Assembly (NCBI RefSeq): GCF_022554085.1
Contig: NZ_JAKFYR010000015.1
Span: 19,611 to 78,780, forward strand
Length of the DNA stretch: 59,170 nucleotides
Source: Rhodococcus sp. CH91
GTDB taxonomy: Bacteria > Actinomycetota > Actinomycetes > Mycobacteriales > Mycobacteriaceae
Reading direction: 5' to 3'
Both the position numbers and the translations under genes were made by a program. The notes beneath the pieces were generated by a model. The model ran no database searches and was not told the DNA's origin. It saw nothing but the letters and a program-made list of their open reading frames with translations. Within the stretch, counting starts at the first letter, position 1; every line of letters starts with the position of its first letter. Below, one piece after another: positions 44,341 through 52,686 of the stretch.

Positions 44341-45845
44341 GCCGCATCGTTCGGTGGCGTTTCCTCCGGTCCGGACGGGCGCGGATCGCACTGAGGATCC
44401 CCCACTACACCGCACCACCTCGAGAGCGCTTCGGAAAGCCCCTCCGACGAACCCTCCCCCACCCACGCCACGTGCCCGTCGGGACGCACCAGCACGGCCG
44501 TGGGCGCGCGCACCTCGCCGAGCACGGGCAGTTCCCACCGTCCGTCGTAGCTCGCTCGGACGTGGTCGACTCGGTCGCGCCCGGATGCGAGATCCAGTGG
44601 TGGCCCGCCGAACTGCAGCACCAACGGCCGGGCCCGGTGCATGAGCTCGAAGACCCGCACCGAGCCGTCGGGAACGACGAGCTCGAGGTCCGGCATCCGC
44701 CGGCCCAGAAGCGGATGTCCCACGCCGAGATCGTAGGCGACGTCGAGGCCGGAGATCAGTGCGGCGATCGGGGTTCCCGCGTCGTCGACACGGAGTACCT
44801 CGTCGAGCAGGTCGCGGAGGGCTTCCTGCCTCGGATCTGCCTTCTGGAACAGGGATTGGGCCATGGTGAATTTCAGTGCTCGCGCTCCGGCCGGGTGCCG
44901 TTCGGTGTGGTAGGTGTCGAGCAGTTCCTCCCCGGCCGTACCGCGCACGACCCGACCGAGTTTCCACCCCAGGTTGACGGCGTCCTGGATCCCCAGTCCG
45001 ATCCCGAGCCCACCGGTGGGCGAGTGCACGTGTGCTGCGTCGCCGGCGAGCAGCACCCGTCCCTTGCGGTAGGTCACCGCTTGTCGCGTGGCGTCGGTGA
45101 AGCGCGACAGCCAGGTGGGATCGTGGACGCCGAAGTCCGTGCCGAACACCTGGATCAACTCTCGCCGCAGATCGTCGAGCGTGGGCTGCGTGATGGGCCC
45201 GAGCTCGGCCTCGGTCACCACGACCCGCACTCTGTTCTCCCCCATCGGATACAGGCCGTGCACCCCCCGCTCGTCGATCTTCCCGTTCTCCGGAAGCGCC
45301 TCGCTCACCTGCACCTCGGCGAGGAGACTGCTGCGGGTCGCATCCGGGCCCGCGAAGGCGATGCCGGCTTCGCGTCGCACCACGCTGCGACCACCATCCG
45401 CGCCCACGACGTACCGGGCTCGCAGCGCCTCACCCGACGCGAGGAGGACCGTCACCGCCTCGTCCTCCGAATCGACGCCGACGACCTCTGCACCGCGCCG
45501 GATCGGGACTCCCGACTCGTCGACCCAGCCCGCCAGCAGCCGTTCGATGTGGTTCTGGAACAGCGCCAGGGTGTAGGGGTGGCGTGTGGACAGACGGCTC
45601 GAATCGAGTCGGGTACCACCGAACGTCGCCGTGTGCACCGCTCGCCCCTCGCTGAGGAAGCGATCGGCGATCCCCCGTTGTTCGAGCAGTTCGATCGTGC
45701 GGGCATGGACCCCTCCGCCACGCGAACCCGCGAGTTCCTGCGATACGCGACGTTCGACGACGACGACGTCCGCCCCGGCCAGGCGGAGTTCTCCCGCCAG
45801 CATCATTCCTGTCGGCCCACAGCCGACGATCACCACATCGTGCAC
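44325..45845 (-). CDS. FAD-dependent aromatic monooxygenase
   Basis: A 506-residue flavoprotein hydroxylase of the PheA/TfdB-type group. The GxGxxG is DVVIVGCGPTGMMLAGELRLAG, the DG motif RYVVGADGGRSVVRR and the GD motif RVLLAGDAAHVHSPTGGLGIGLGIQD. The C-terminal thioredoxin-like domain is present (LQFGGPPLDLASG). It hydroxylates phenolic or polyketide-type substrates with NAD(P)H and O2. GTG 45845 has a strong GAGGAGAGG site seven bases upstream; an ATG at 45866 lies upstream of that site. Confidence 0.88.
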   Translation of the reverse strand: MHDVVIVGCGPTGMMLAGELRLAGADVVVVERRVSQELAGSRGGGVHARTIELLEQRGIADRFLSEGRAVHTATFGGTRLDSSRLSTRHPYTLALFQNHIERLLAGWVDESGVPIRRGAEVVGVDSEDEAVTVLLASGEALRARYVVGADGGRSVVRREAGIAFAGPDATRSSLLAEVQVSEALPENGKIDERGVHGLYPMGENRVRVVVTEAELGPITQPTLDDLRRELIQVFGTDFGVHDPTWLSRFTDATRQAVTYRKGRVLLAGDAAHVHSPTGGLGIGLGIQDAVNLGWKLGRVVRGTAGEELLDTYHTERHPAGARALKFTMAQSLFQKADPRQEALRDLLDEVLRVDDAGTPIAALISGLDVAYDLGVGHPLLGRRMPDLELVVPDGSVRVFELMHRARPLVLQFGGPPLDLASGRDRVDHVRASYDGRWELPVLGEVRAPTAVLVRPDGHVAWVGEGSSEGLSEALSRWCGVVGDPQCDPRPSGPEETPPNDAARSVR

Positions 45846-45956
45846 GCTCGCCCCTCTCCTCGGCATGGAGGAGCAGTATGGGACCTCGCAGGGGTCTTGC
45901 GGCAAGCCCCCACCTGCGCGATAACGTGAAAGGGGAAGGGATCGGCCGGTGCGGCG

Positions 45957-46433
45957 TCAGCCCTCGAGGATGCGCTCGATCGCGGCGAGCGTCGCGGGAA
46001 TTCCGCTCCGGGCAGCCTCTTCCCGGGCAGCGATCTCGCGAGGAGCGTCCGCGCCGAACTTCTCGTGGAAGAACTTCAGCCCGGCCTCGGTGAACTCCCA
46101 GGTCTCCGTCAGCTCGGTGCCGGTCTCGGCAGGCTTCATCAGATAGCTCCAGCGCACCAGCCCGGGTCCGACCGACCACGCGAACTCCCGGCCGGGCGAT
46201 GCGACCACGACTTCCGAACGGGTCTCCCAAGTGCGCTCCGGGGTCACGTTCCGCCCGGTGAAGAAGGAGCCGACCTCGGGGCCTCGACCCTCGTCCCACC
46301 AGCATTCCGCACAGACGGGCGACCACTCTCCGGTGCGGGTGACATCGGAGACGAGGGCGTACACCTCCTCCGGCTCACGGGAAACGACGACGGAGGAGCG
46401 GAAGGTCAACGGTGAGATCTGCATGGCCACCAT
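45957..46433 (-). CDS. SRPBCC family protein
   Basis: A 158-residue START-like protein. It starts with ISPLTFRSSVVVSREPEEVYALVSDVTRTGEWSP and has the beta-sheet core GREFAWSVGPGLVRWSYLM, with a long C-terminal helix. The fold binds hydrophobic ligands; activity is unknown. ATG 46433 and ATG 46424 are equally possible starts. It lies next to the HxlR regulator on the same strand. Confidence 0.8.
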   Translation of the reverse strand: MVAMQISPLTFRSSVVVSREPEEVYALVSDVTRTGEWSPVCAECWWDEGRGPEVGSFFTGRNVTPERTWETRSEVVVASPGREFAWSVGPGLVRWSYLMKPAETGTELTETWEFTEAGLKFFHEKFGADAPREIAAREEAARSGIPATLAAIERILEG

Positions 46434-46557
46434 CCTGCCTCACGGGCAGACCGGACGTGGAAGCCGACTCGGCCCGGGAAGTGTTCCCCACACGAGATCC
46501 CTTGCGGCCGAACGATATGCACTCTCCGCCAGAGCCCGCTGTTCCGAGACGTCTCGT

Positions 46558-46938
46558 TCACTCGTCGAGTGTGTCGTCGAATCTGCTGCGGGCCTGCTCG
46601 ATTCGGGGAAGGTGGGTCGATGCCCACAGCAGCAGAGCGTCGATCGGTTCTCGCACGGTCTTGCCCAGGGGTGTGATGCGGTACTCGACGGCGATCGGGC
46701 GGGTTCCGATGATTCGCCGCTCCACGATTCCGTTGCGTTCGAGTCTGCGCAGGGTGCCGGTCAAGGACTTCTGCGAGATGTCGGGAATGGCGCGCCGCAA
46801 CTCGTTGAAACGGCACGGCGCCTCGCACAACCGGGTGAGCACGCTCAGCGACCACTTGTCCAGGATCTGGCCCAGAAGTTCCCGGTGCGCCGCGACGGCG
46901 AGGAGATCCGATTCGGCGTTGTGCACGGTATCCGACAT
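46558..46938 (-). CDS. HxlR-family transcriptional regulator
   Basis: A 126-residue winged-helix regulator. The HxlR pattern is LLGQILDKWSLSVLTRLCEAPCRFNELRRAI, then ISQKSLTGTLRRLERNGIVER and VEYRITPLGKTV. HxlR proteins sense redox or quinone-like signals or aldehydes and control a nearby gene. It is divergent from the RidA gene, 80 bp apart. That gap has ACTT/AAGT arms nine bases apart around 46967, possibly the operator. Confidence 0.88.
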   Translation of the reverse strand: MSDTVHNAESDLLAVAAHRELLGQILDKWSLSVLTRLCEAPCRFNELRRAIPDISQKSLTGTLRRLERNGIVERRIIGTRPIAVEYRITPLGKTVREPIDALLLWASTHLPRIEQARSRFDDTLDE

Positions 46939-47018
46939 GCGACCTGGTTTCGTTGAAGTGACTTTCCTACACCAAGTATAAATCCGATACCACCAGTTCC
47001 CGAACCCAGGAGAATCCC

Positions 47019-47426
47019 GTGCCGGTCACCCTGTCCAGTCCCGACGACATGCTGCCGAACGCCCCCTACCACCACGTGGCCGTAGCGACCGGAACCCGGC
47101 AGGTCCATGTCGCCGGCCAGGTCGCGCACATGCCCGACGGTGCATCGATCCCGGCCGACCTGGCCGGCCAGGTGTCCCAGGCATTGCGCAACGTCGCACG
47201 GGGTCTGGCCGGAGCGGATGCGAGTTTCCGCGATGTCGTACGGATGACGGTCTACGTCACCGACTGGCACCCGGAGAAGATCGAGGCATTCATGGCGGGC
47301 GTCCACGCGGTGGCGCAGGAGATCGGTCTGCCCTCCCCCATGCCGCCGGCCTCACTGATCGGCGTCGAGATGCTCTACGAACCCGGCGTGCTGGTCGAGA
47401 TCGAGGCGACCGCCGTTCTCGACTGA
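47019..47426 (+). CDS. RidA-family protein
   Basis: A 135-residue RidA/YjgF-fold protein. Landmarks are VHVAGQVAHMPDG, LRNVARGLAGADASFRDVVRMTVYVTD and the C-terminal MPPASLIGVEMLYEPGVLVEIEATA. RidA proteins hydrolyse reactive enamines and imines; relatives in this group act on other substrates, and the catalytic Arg is not clearly in the usual place. CCAGGAGA precedes the GTG. The divergent HxlR gene probably controls it. Confidence 0.88.
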   Translation: MPVTLSSPDDMLPNAPYHHVAVATGTRQVHVAGQVAHMPDGASIPADLAGQVSQALRNVARGLAGADASFRDVVRMTVYVTDWHPEKIEAFMAGVHAVAQEIGLPSPMPPASLIGVEMLYEPGVLVEIEATAVLD

Positions 47427-47461
47427 GGGCGATCCTCGCGGACCGAGGAAGGCGCCCTCAG
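47423..47461. terminator. Bidirectional terminator between RidA and zinc-ribbon genes
   Basis: Outer arms CTGAGGGCG and CGCCCTCAG pair perfectly; inner arms CCTCG and CGAGG extend the stem. The hairpin includes parts of both stop codons of the convergent RidA and zinc-ribbon genes. Confidence 0.75.
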
Positions 47462-47811
47462 GCGGCACAGACCCCGAACACCGGGAATCTGTCCGTACCT
47501 GCCGCCGCCTGCAGTTCGACGCGTACCGGCCCGTCGGCGTGCTCCGGAAACGTGCCGTCGATCTTCGAGTAGACCCACGGGCCGTCGTCGAGCTCGACGA
47601 TCGCGAGAGTCACCGGCTCTGCTTCCTCCCCGGCGCCCTCGACCGGTTCCATGACCTTCCAACACACGATGGAGCCGGTCGCGGGGCAACAAGCGGACTC
47701 GAGGTCCGCACATCGGCAGGAAGAGCAGCGGGTTGCGTCGGGAGCGAGAAGAGTGCCACAACTCCCACAGCGCAGGATTTCCATGCTGTGCTGCGTCGCG
47801 TGGTGGAACAT
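47458..47811 (-). CDS. DUF35-type zinc-ribbon/OB-fold protein
   Basis: A 117-residue protein with an N-terminal rubredoxin-like zinc ribbon, CGSCGTLLAPDATRCSSC (CxxC-x11-CxxC), followed by an OB-fold (GSIVCWKVMEPVEG, VTLAIVELDDGPWVYSK). DUF35 proteins bind acyl-CoA and normally partner a thiolase-like or lipid-transfer protein; no thiolase gene is next to it here. GGAAGGACC precedes ATG 47811; a second ATG at 47784 is possible. Confidence 0.78.
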   Translation of the reverse strand: MFHHATQHSMEILRCGSCGTLLAPDATRCSSCRCADLESACCPATGSIVCWKVMEPVEGAGEEAEPVTLAIVELDDGPWVYSKIDGTFPEHADGPVRVELQAAAGTDRFPVFGVCAA

Positions 47812-48257
47812 CGCGGTCCTTCCGTCAACGGAGAGTATCCGAGCCACGGCAGTCGTCTGTGTTCGAAAGGCGTCGAAACCCGCCGGGTCGATGACGTGGC
47901 TCCGTTCATCGTCCGAGTTCGACGGTAGGTCGCTCCTCGTGCGTTTCCATCGGTACGCGAGCACACAGATCATGACACCGCGCTGGTGTCCGCGCACAAT
48001 CGGCCTCCTTCGCCAGGGACTTTCGGGTAGCCGAAGTCCTCGTGGACGGCCGTACGAAGGTGCCCTTGACCTGCCGCTCCACTGCCCCATTCAGTGAGCG
48101 GCATCTCATCGGCACCGAGTGCCGCCTTCCGCCACTGTGCTCACAGCCCGAACAGACCGGGCAAACAACCTGCATGTACGCAGAAGAAACGATCGGTGGG
48201 GCGTCCGGGACGAGGACGGCCGGGGACGGGCTCGGCAGTCGAGTTCGCGCGCGGAGT
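47812..48257. other. Gene-free region between zinc-ribbon and PucR-type genes
   Basis: About 450 bp without a clear gene. A minus-strand frame near 47970-48150 reads somewhat protein-like (LGADEMPLTEW and AVHEDFGYPK), but I recognise no family and there is no good start. It could be decayed coding sequence from a former partner of the zinc-ribbon gene. Confidence 0.35.
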
Positions 48258-49586
48258 TCACTCCGGCGGTGTGGCCGTCCCGCGGTCCGGGGCGAGTACA
48301 GCGGGTCCGAGCCAGTGACACAGGGCCAGCGCGTTCTCGAGATCGAGCCGGTGTTCGCGCACACTGTGCCCGATCTGGTCCTCGGCTTTGCTGATCCGAT
48401 AGGCGACGGAATTCCTGTGAAGGTGCAGCTGCTCGGCAGCAGCGACGAAGCTGCCTCCGCCGGACAAGAATTCGCGCAAGGTGTGGCGCAACTGCGCGGC
48501 CGAGGGATTGTCCTCGGCGAGGTGGCCGAGCACGTCGCCCACCCAGGCGCGGGCCCACTCGAGATTCGTGCACATCAAGGCGACCGCCCCCACCTCCCCG
48601 ATCGAGACCAGGCGGGGACACGCAAGACCCGAGGCCAGTGCCACCTCTCGCGCCTGGGACGCCTGCCGGTGTGTGCGGACGAAGCCGTCGATCCCCTCGT
48701 GCGGTGCACCGAGCGCCACACCGATGGGGTGCTGCCACCCGGCGACGACCTCGGACACTCCGCTCGTGTCGATCGTGTCGACCGTCCCGAGCGGTATCCA
48801 CGCCCAGGCCGTGTATTCGTCGAACTGATCGAACAGCACCCGGCCCCGCAGTCCGAGATGCTCGACGAGCGTCGCCACGGCCTGCTCGAGACCGCTCCAG
48901 CCGGTACCGGCCCCCTCGGCGCCCACCATCTTGACGTCGTCGATCCAGATGATCACACCGAGATGGTGCTGACCGAGCCGATACCCCAGGGTGGCCTCGG
49001 CCTCGCCCACCTCGATCGGGCGCCCGGCGAGAATCTCCTGGATACGGGCGGTCCGGGAAGCATTTCGGTTGAGCAGCCAGGCGTCGCGCTCGGTCTCGTA
49101 GACCGCAAGCAGGGTCTGTGACACTCCGTCGATCCCGGCCGAGAGTTTCATCAGGATCTCGACGCCCGCCCGCATCGCGGCCCCGGTGTCCTCGCTCAGG
49201 TCGGCCAGGACCTCGAGGCACCAGCGCATGATGCTGTCCTGAGCCAGCCGGTTGCTCCGGTCCACCACCGAGACCGGAAGTCCCTGCCGGGCCAGCATGC
49301 GGACGAGCGCATAGGACGCGTCCGGTATCTCGATCTCGTCGAGGCCGTCTCGGAGGAAGCGGGTGATGGCGTCGACTCCGTCCTGGGCTGCCCGTTCCAG
49401 CGCGCGCGAGGTGGGGGGGTCCTGGGACATCGCCTCGATCTCCGAGGAGATCCGCTCGGTCATGTATCGCGTGATCTCGGAATGACTCGTCGCCGACAAC
49501 TCGGCGACGACCGCGATCAGCGCGCGTGTCTCGGGTCCCGGATCGCCCACCCTGCGGGCGCCGTGTCCCATCTCGTGGGCGTTCAT
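48258..49586 (-). CDS. PucR/CdaR-type helix-turn-helix regulator
   Basis: A 442-residue regulator. The N-terminal half is a PucR-like sensing region (RALERAAQDGVDAITRFLRDG), a GGDEF-like middle follows (GVIIWIDDVKMVG), and the C-terminal helix-turn-helix is REFLSGGGSFVAAAEQLHLHRNSVAYRISKAEDQIG, quoted here in two parts: FLSGGGSFVAAAEQLHLH and RNSVAYRISKAE. Such proteins control purine, sugar-acid or amino-acid genes. No target is obvious; the divergent Wadjet operon starts 167 bp away. Confidence 0.85.
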   Translation of the reverse strand: MNAHEMGHGARRVGDPGPETRALIAVVAELSATSHSEITRYMTERISSEIEAMSQDPPTSRALERAAQDGVDAITRFLRDGLDEIEIPDASYALVRMLARQGLPVSVVDRSNRLAQDSIMRWCLEVLADLSEDTGAAMRAGVEILMKLSAGIDGVSQTLLAVYETERDAWLLNRNASRTARIQEILAGRPIEVGEAEATLGYRLGQHHLGVIIWIDDVKMVGAEGAGTGWSGLEQAVATLVEHLGLRGRVLFDQFDEYTAWAWIPLGTVDTIDTSGVSEVVAGWQHPIGVALGAPHEGIDGFVRTHRQASQAREVALASGLACPRLVSIGEVGAVALMCTNLEWARAWVGDVLGHLAEDNPSAAQLRHTLREFLSGGGSFVAAAEQLHLHRNSVAYRISKAEDQIGHSVREHRLDLENALALCHWLGPAVLAPDRGTATPPE

Positions 49587-49753
49587 CGTTCTCGGTTCCG
49601 GAGGAGTGGTACATCCGTCGAGTGCACTACCTCGACGGTAGCCGGTGCGGTGCTCGTCCACTGCTGATCCGGGCGTCCACGGGGTGCCGACCGTGCCGAC
49701 ACTCACCCCGGGTGTTGTCCGATCCGGTCGGTCGATCCGCCTAACCTGTCACG

Positions 49754-51277
49754 GTGAGTGAAACAGGTCGAGCCCGGATCGGGGCGGTCGAGGACCCGAC
49801 GGTGCGGGACGACCGCCTGCGCTTGTTCTCCTTCGCCACAGCCGAGAAACGCGTCCGGTATCTGTGGGTGCTGCGCGCCTTCGACCATGCCCGGGGCAAC
49901 TACACGGTGCTGCTGCACGCCGGTGACGTCGCGACCGTGCTGGACCGCATCGCGGGTGACGACGACGCCGAGGTGCCCCACGCGTCGGACGTTCCCGCGC
50001 TGCTCGAGCAGTTGCACGCGTGGGGTGTCCTCGAGCGCAGTTACGACGGCACGAGGGCGGCAACACTCGCCGAGTACCGCAACCGTCACTTCGTCTACCA
50101 GTTCACGCAGTCGGGCTATCGCGCCTTCCGGGCTGTCGAGGACGTCCTGTCCTCCCGCGGCGACGACGTGTCGCTCTCACGACTCGCCCTGGCCGATCTG
50201 CTCGCCGATCTGCACGATCTCGCCGAGGCGAATGCGTGCGGCGACGGTGAACTCGTCTACCGCAAGCTCAGCCGCCTCGACGCGACCCTGTCGGACATGG
50301 CCGAACGCGCTGCCCGCTTCTATCTGGTGCTCGGCGACCTGGTGCGCACCACCGAGGTCACCCCGGAACTGTTCCTCGCGCAGAAGGATGCGCTGCTCAC
50401 CCACATGCGCGAGTTCAGCTCCGATCTCGCCCGGTACGCCCCCAAGCTCACCGCCGCACTGGCACGCGTACACGCCACCGGAGCCGACACACTGCCGGTG
50501 CTCGCGGCACAGCACGACGAGCGGGTACTCCTCTCCCCCGAGGAACGCGAGGCCGACTGGCGGTTGCGCTGGCGCGGCGTCGAACACTGGTTCGTCGGGG
50601 TCGGGTCGGCGCCGAGCGAGGCCGAACGGCTACGCGGCGCGACGATCAACGCGATTTCGGCCGTGCTGGCGCTGCTGCGCCGGTTGACCGAGCAGCGCCG
50701 CGGCGGGGTCAGCCGCGAGTCCCAGCTGCGGCACCTGGCGGGATGGTTCGCAGCCGCCCCGAGCGAGGACGCCGCGCACGCGCTCTTCGGTGCGGTCTTC
50801 GACCTCGGCCGGCCCCGGCACTTCTCCGTGGCGCACTCCGATGCCGACCTCGTTCCCGTCACCCGTTCCTGGTGGGAAGCCCCGCCGGTGGAGATCTCCC
50901 GGACGCTCGCCGAGACCGGGCGCCGGCCCGCGGCGGGTGCTCCGGGCCGTATCCAGCGCAACGACGCCGGCGTCCGGCGGTTGCGGGAAGCCCAGCTCGA
51001 GAAGCAGCGCCGCCGTGCGCAGGCCGCGAAGTCGCTCGCGGCCGGAGGCGTGCGGGAACGTGAGCTGTCCGAGCCGGAAGCCGAGGTGCTGCTCGGCCTG
51101 CTCGACGCCGCGCTCTCGGCGCGGGTTCCGGTCAGCGGTCGCGTCCGCGACGACGACAGCGCATCCGGCAGCCAGAACGGAGTTCGACTCACGCTGCGGC
51201 CCAGCGCCGAATCGACGGTGGTGCGCACGGCACGGGGCCGGCTGTACCTGGACGGCCTGTCGGTGGAGGTGCGATGA
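49754..51277 (+). CDS. jetA: Wadjet JetA-type protein (TIGR02677/DUF2397)
   Basis: A 507-residue protein of the TIGR02677/DUF2397 family, the JetA (kleisin-like) subunit of one Wadjet type. The start FSFATAEKRVRYLWVLRAFDHARGNYTVLLH and later YRAFRAVEDVLSSRG and VEHWFVGVGSAPSEAERLR are characteristic. JetABC form an SMC-like motor that extrudes plasmid DNA; JetA bridges the ATPase heads. The GTG start is accepted because it directly precedes the conserved region. jetB overlaps its stop by 4 bp. The operon is divergent from the PucR-type gene. Confidence 0.9.
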   Translation: MSETGRARIGAVEDPTVRDDRLRLFSFATAEKRVRYLWVLRAFDHARGNYTVLLHAGDVATVLDRIAGDDDAEVPHASDVPALLEQLHAWGVLERSYDGTRAATLAEYRNRHFVYQFTQSGYRAFRAVEDVLSSRGDDVSLSRLALADLLADLHDLAEANACGDGELVYRKLSRLDATLSDMAERAARFYLVLGDLVRTTEVTPELFLAQKDALLTHMREFSSDLARYAPKLTAALARVHATGADTLPVLAAQHDERVLLSPEEREADWRLRWRGVEHWFVGVGSAPSEAERLRGATINAISAVLALLRRLTEQRRGGVSRESQLRHLAGWFAAAPSEDAAHALFGAVFDLGRPRHFSVAHSDADLVPVTRSWWEAPPVEISRTLAETGRRPAAGAPGRIQRNDAGVRRLREAQLEKQRRRAQAAKSLAAGGVRERELSEPEAEVLLGLLDAALSARVPVSGRVRDDDSASGSQNGVRLTLRPSAESTVVRTARGRLYLDGLSVEVR

Positions 51278-52686
51278 GGGCGCGCTCGATCCCGTCCGTC
51301 GATCTCGACGTATATCAACGGGCGGCACGGATCGTCCTGACACACCATCTGGTGACACCGACCTTCCCGGACCGGTCGGCCCTGCCGGCGGTGCGGCGCT
51401 GGGCCACCGAACTGCGCGAGGATCTGCTGGCCACCTTCGGCTACCGGCTCGAAGTCACCGAGAACACGGCGCGGTTGTTCACCGTCGCCGACCGGCTCGA
51501 CGCCGGCTCGGGGACGACCACCGCCACCGACCGGCCGTTCGATCGACGCCGCTACGCCTATCTCGCGTTGTCGATCGCCGCGCTCGGTCGCGGTGCCGGG
51601 CAGATCACGTTGTCCGAACTGGCCGAGCACGTCGCGGCGGAGGCAACGCGTGTGGACGGCGTGGACCTGGATACCGGACGCGCCACCGATCGCGACGCCT
51701 TCGTCGACGCGATCACCTGGCTGAATTCACGCGGAGCGATCACCCTGGCGGACGGCGACACCGGAGCATGGGCCACGGATCCGGGCGTCGGCGAGGCCCT
51801 GTTCGACATCGATCGTGAAGTCGTCGCCGCGTTGTTCCGCCCGCCGCGCGCACTGCAGCATCTCGAGTCGGTGCGTGATCTGCTCACTGCGGCCGGGGCG
51901 CCGCAGTCCGACACCGCCGAGGTGCGACGCCGGGTGCGGCGCGCATTGGTGCAGCGACCGGTCGTCTACGCCGAGGATCTCGACGACGACGAGGCGCTGC
52001 AACTCGCCCTGCCACGCACCACAGCGGACGTCGAGTTGCTCACCGGTCTGGTGTGCGAGCGGCGGGCCGAAGGGGTCGCGCTGGTGGACACCTCGGGACG
52101 GCTGTCGGACGTGCGGTTTCCCGGTACCGGCACCGTCGCGCAGGTCGCACTGTTGCTGGCCGGCGAGATCTGCGATCGTGTCCTCGACTCCGACGCCCCC
52201 GCCCCGGACCGGCTCGCACGACCCGTCGACCTGCACGAGACGCTCGTCGCAGCGGTGGACGCGGCGCTCCCGCGGGCCGGTGTCTTCACCGCCCTGACGG
52301 TCGCGACCTCCGAAGCCGAGGCAGGAGTCGACGACGGTGCGGGTGAGCGGGAGCCCGCGACCCATCCGGTTCTCGACCATTCGTGGCTCGCAGCGACGAT
52401 CGGGCGTCTCGTCGACATCTACGGCCGGACCTTCGCCGCACAGTGGCAGGCGGATCCGGCGGGTCTGGCCGCCGCTGCCGTCGACATGCTCGAGAGGCTC
52501 GATCTGGTGGCGCGGGTCCCGGCCGGCATCCTCGCTCTGCCCGCCGTGGCGCGCTACCGCGGGGTGACGGTGAGTGTGCGCGAACGAGATCCGGAGATCG
52601 ACCTGTTCCCCGAAGCCTCACCGCGATCCGCCCCGCCCGCCCCCGTTCCGACACCGACCGATACGAACCCGACGGAGATCCGATGA
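51274..52686 (+). CDS. jetB: Wadjet JetB-type protein (TIGR02678/DUF2398)
   Basis: A 470-residue protein of the TIGR02678/DUF2398 family, the JetB (KITE-like winged-helix) subunit. Landmarks are the start ARIVLTHHLVTPTFPDRSALPAVRRWATELRED, quoted here in parts as ARIVLTHHLVTPTFPDR and AVRRWATELRE, and later LRHLQHLESVRDLL-type LQHLESVRDLLTAAG. It stabilises the JetA-JetC complex. Its ATG overlaps the jetA stop by 4 bp, and jetC's ATG overlaps its own stop by 4 bp. Confidence 0.9.
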   Translation: MRARSIPSVDLDVYQRAARIVLTHHLVTPTFPDRSALPAVRRWATELREDLLATFGYRLEVTENTARLFTVADRLDAGSGTTTATDRPFDRRRYAYLALSIAALGRGAGQITLSELAEHVAAEATRVDGVDLDTGRATDRDAFVDAITWLNSRGAITLADGDTGAWATDPGVGEALFDIDREVVAALFRPPRALQHLESVRDLLTAAGAPQSDTAEVRRRVRRALVQRPVVYAEDLDDDEALQLALPRTTADVELLTGLVCERRAEGVALVDTSGRLSDVRFPGTGTVAQVALLLAGEICDRVLDSDAPAPDRLARPVDLHETLVAAVDAALPRAGVFTALTVATSEAEAGVDDGAGEREPATHPVLDHSWLAATIGRLVDIYGRTFAAQWQADPAGLAAAAVDMLERLDLVARVPAGILALPAVARYRGVTVSVRERDPEIDLFPEASPRSAPPAPVPTPTDTNPTEIR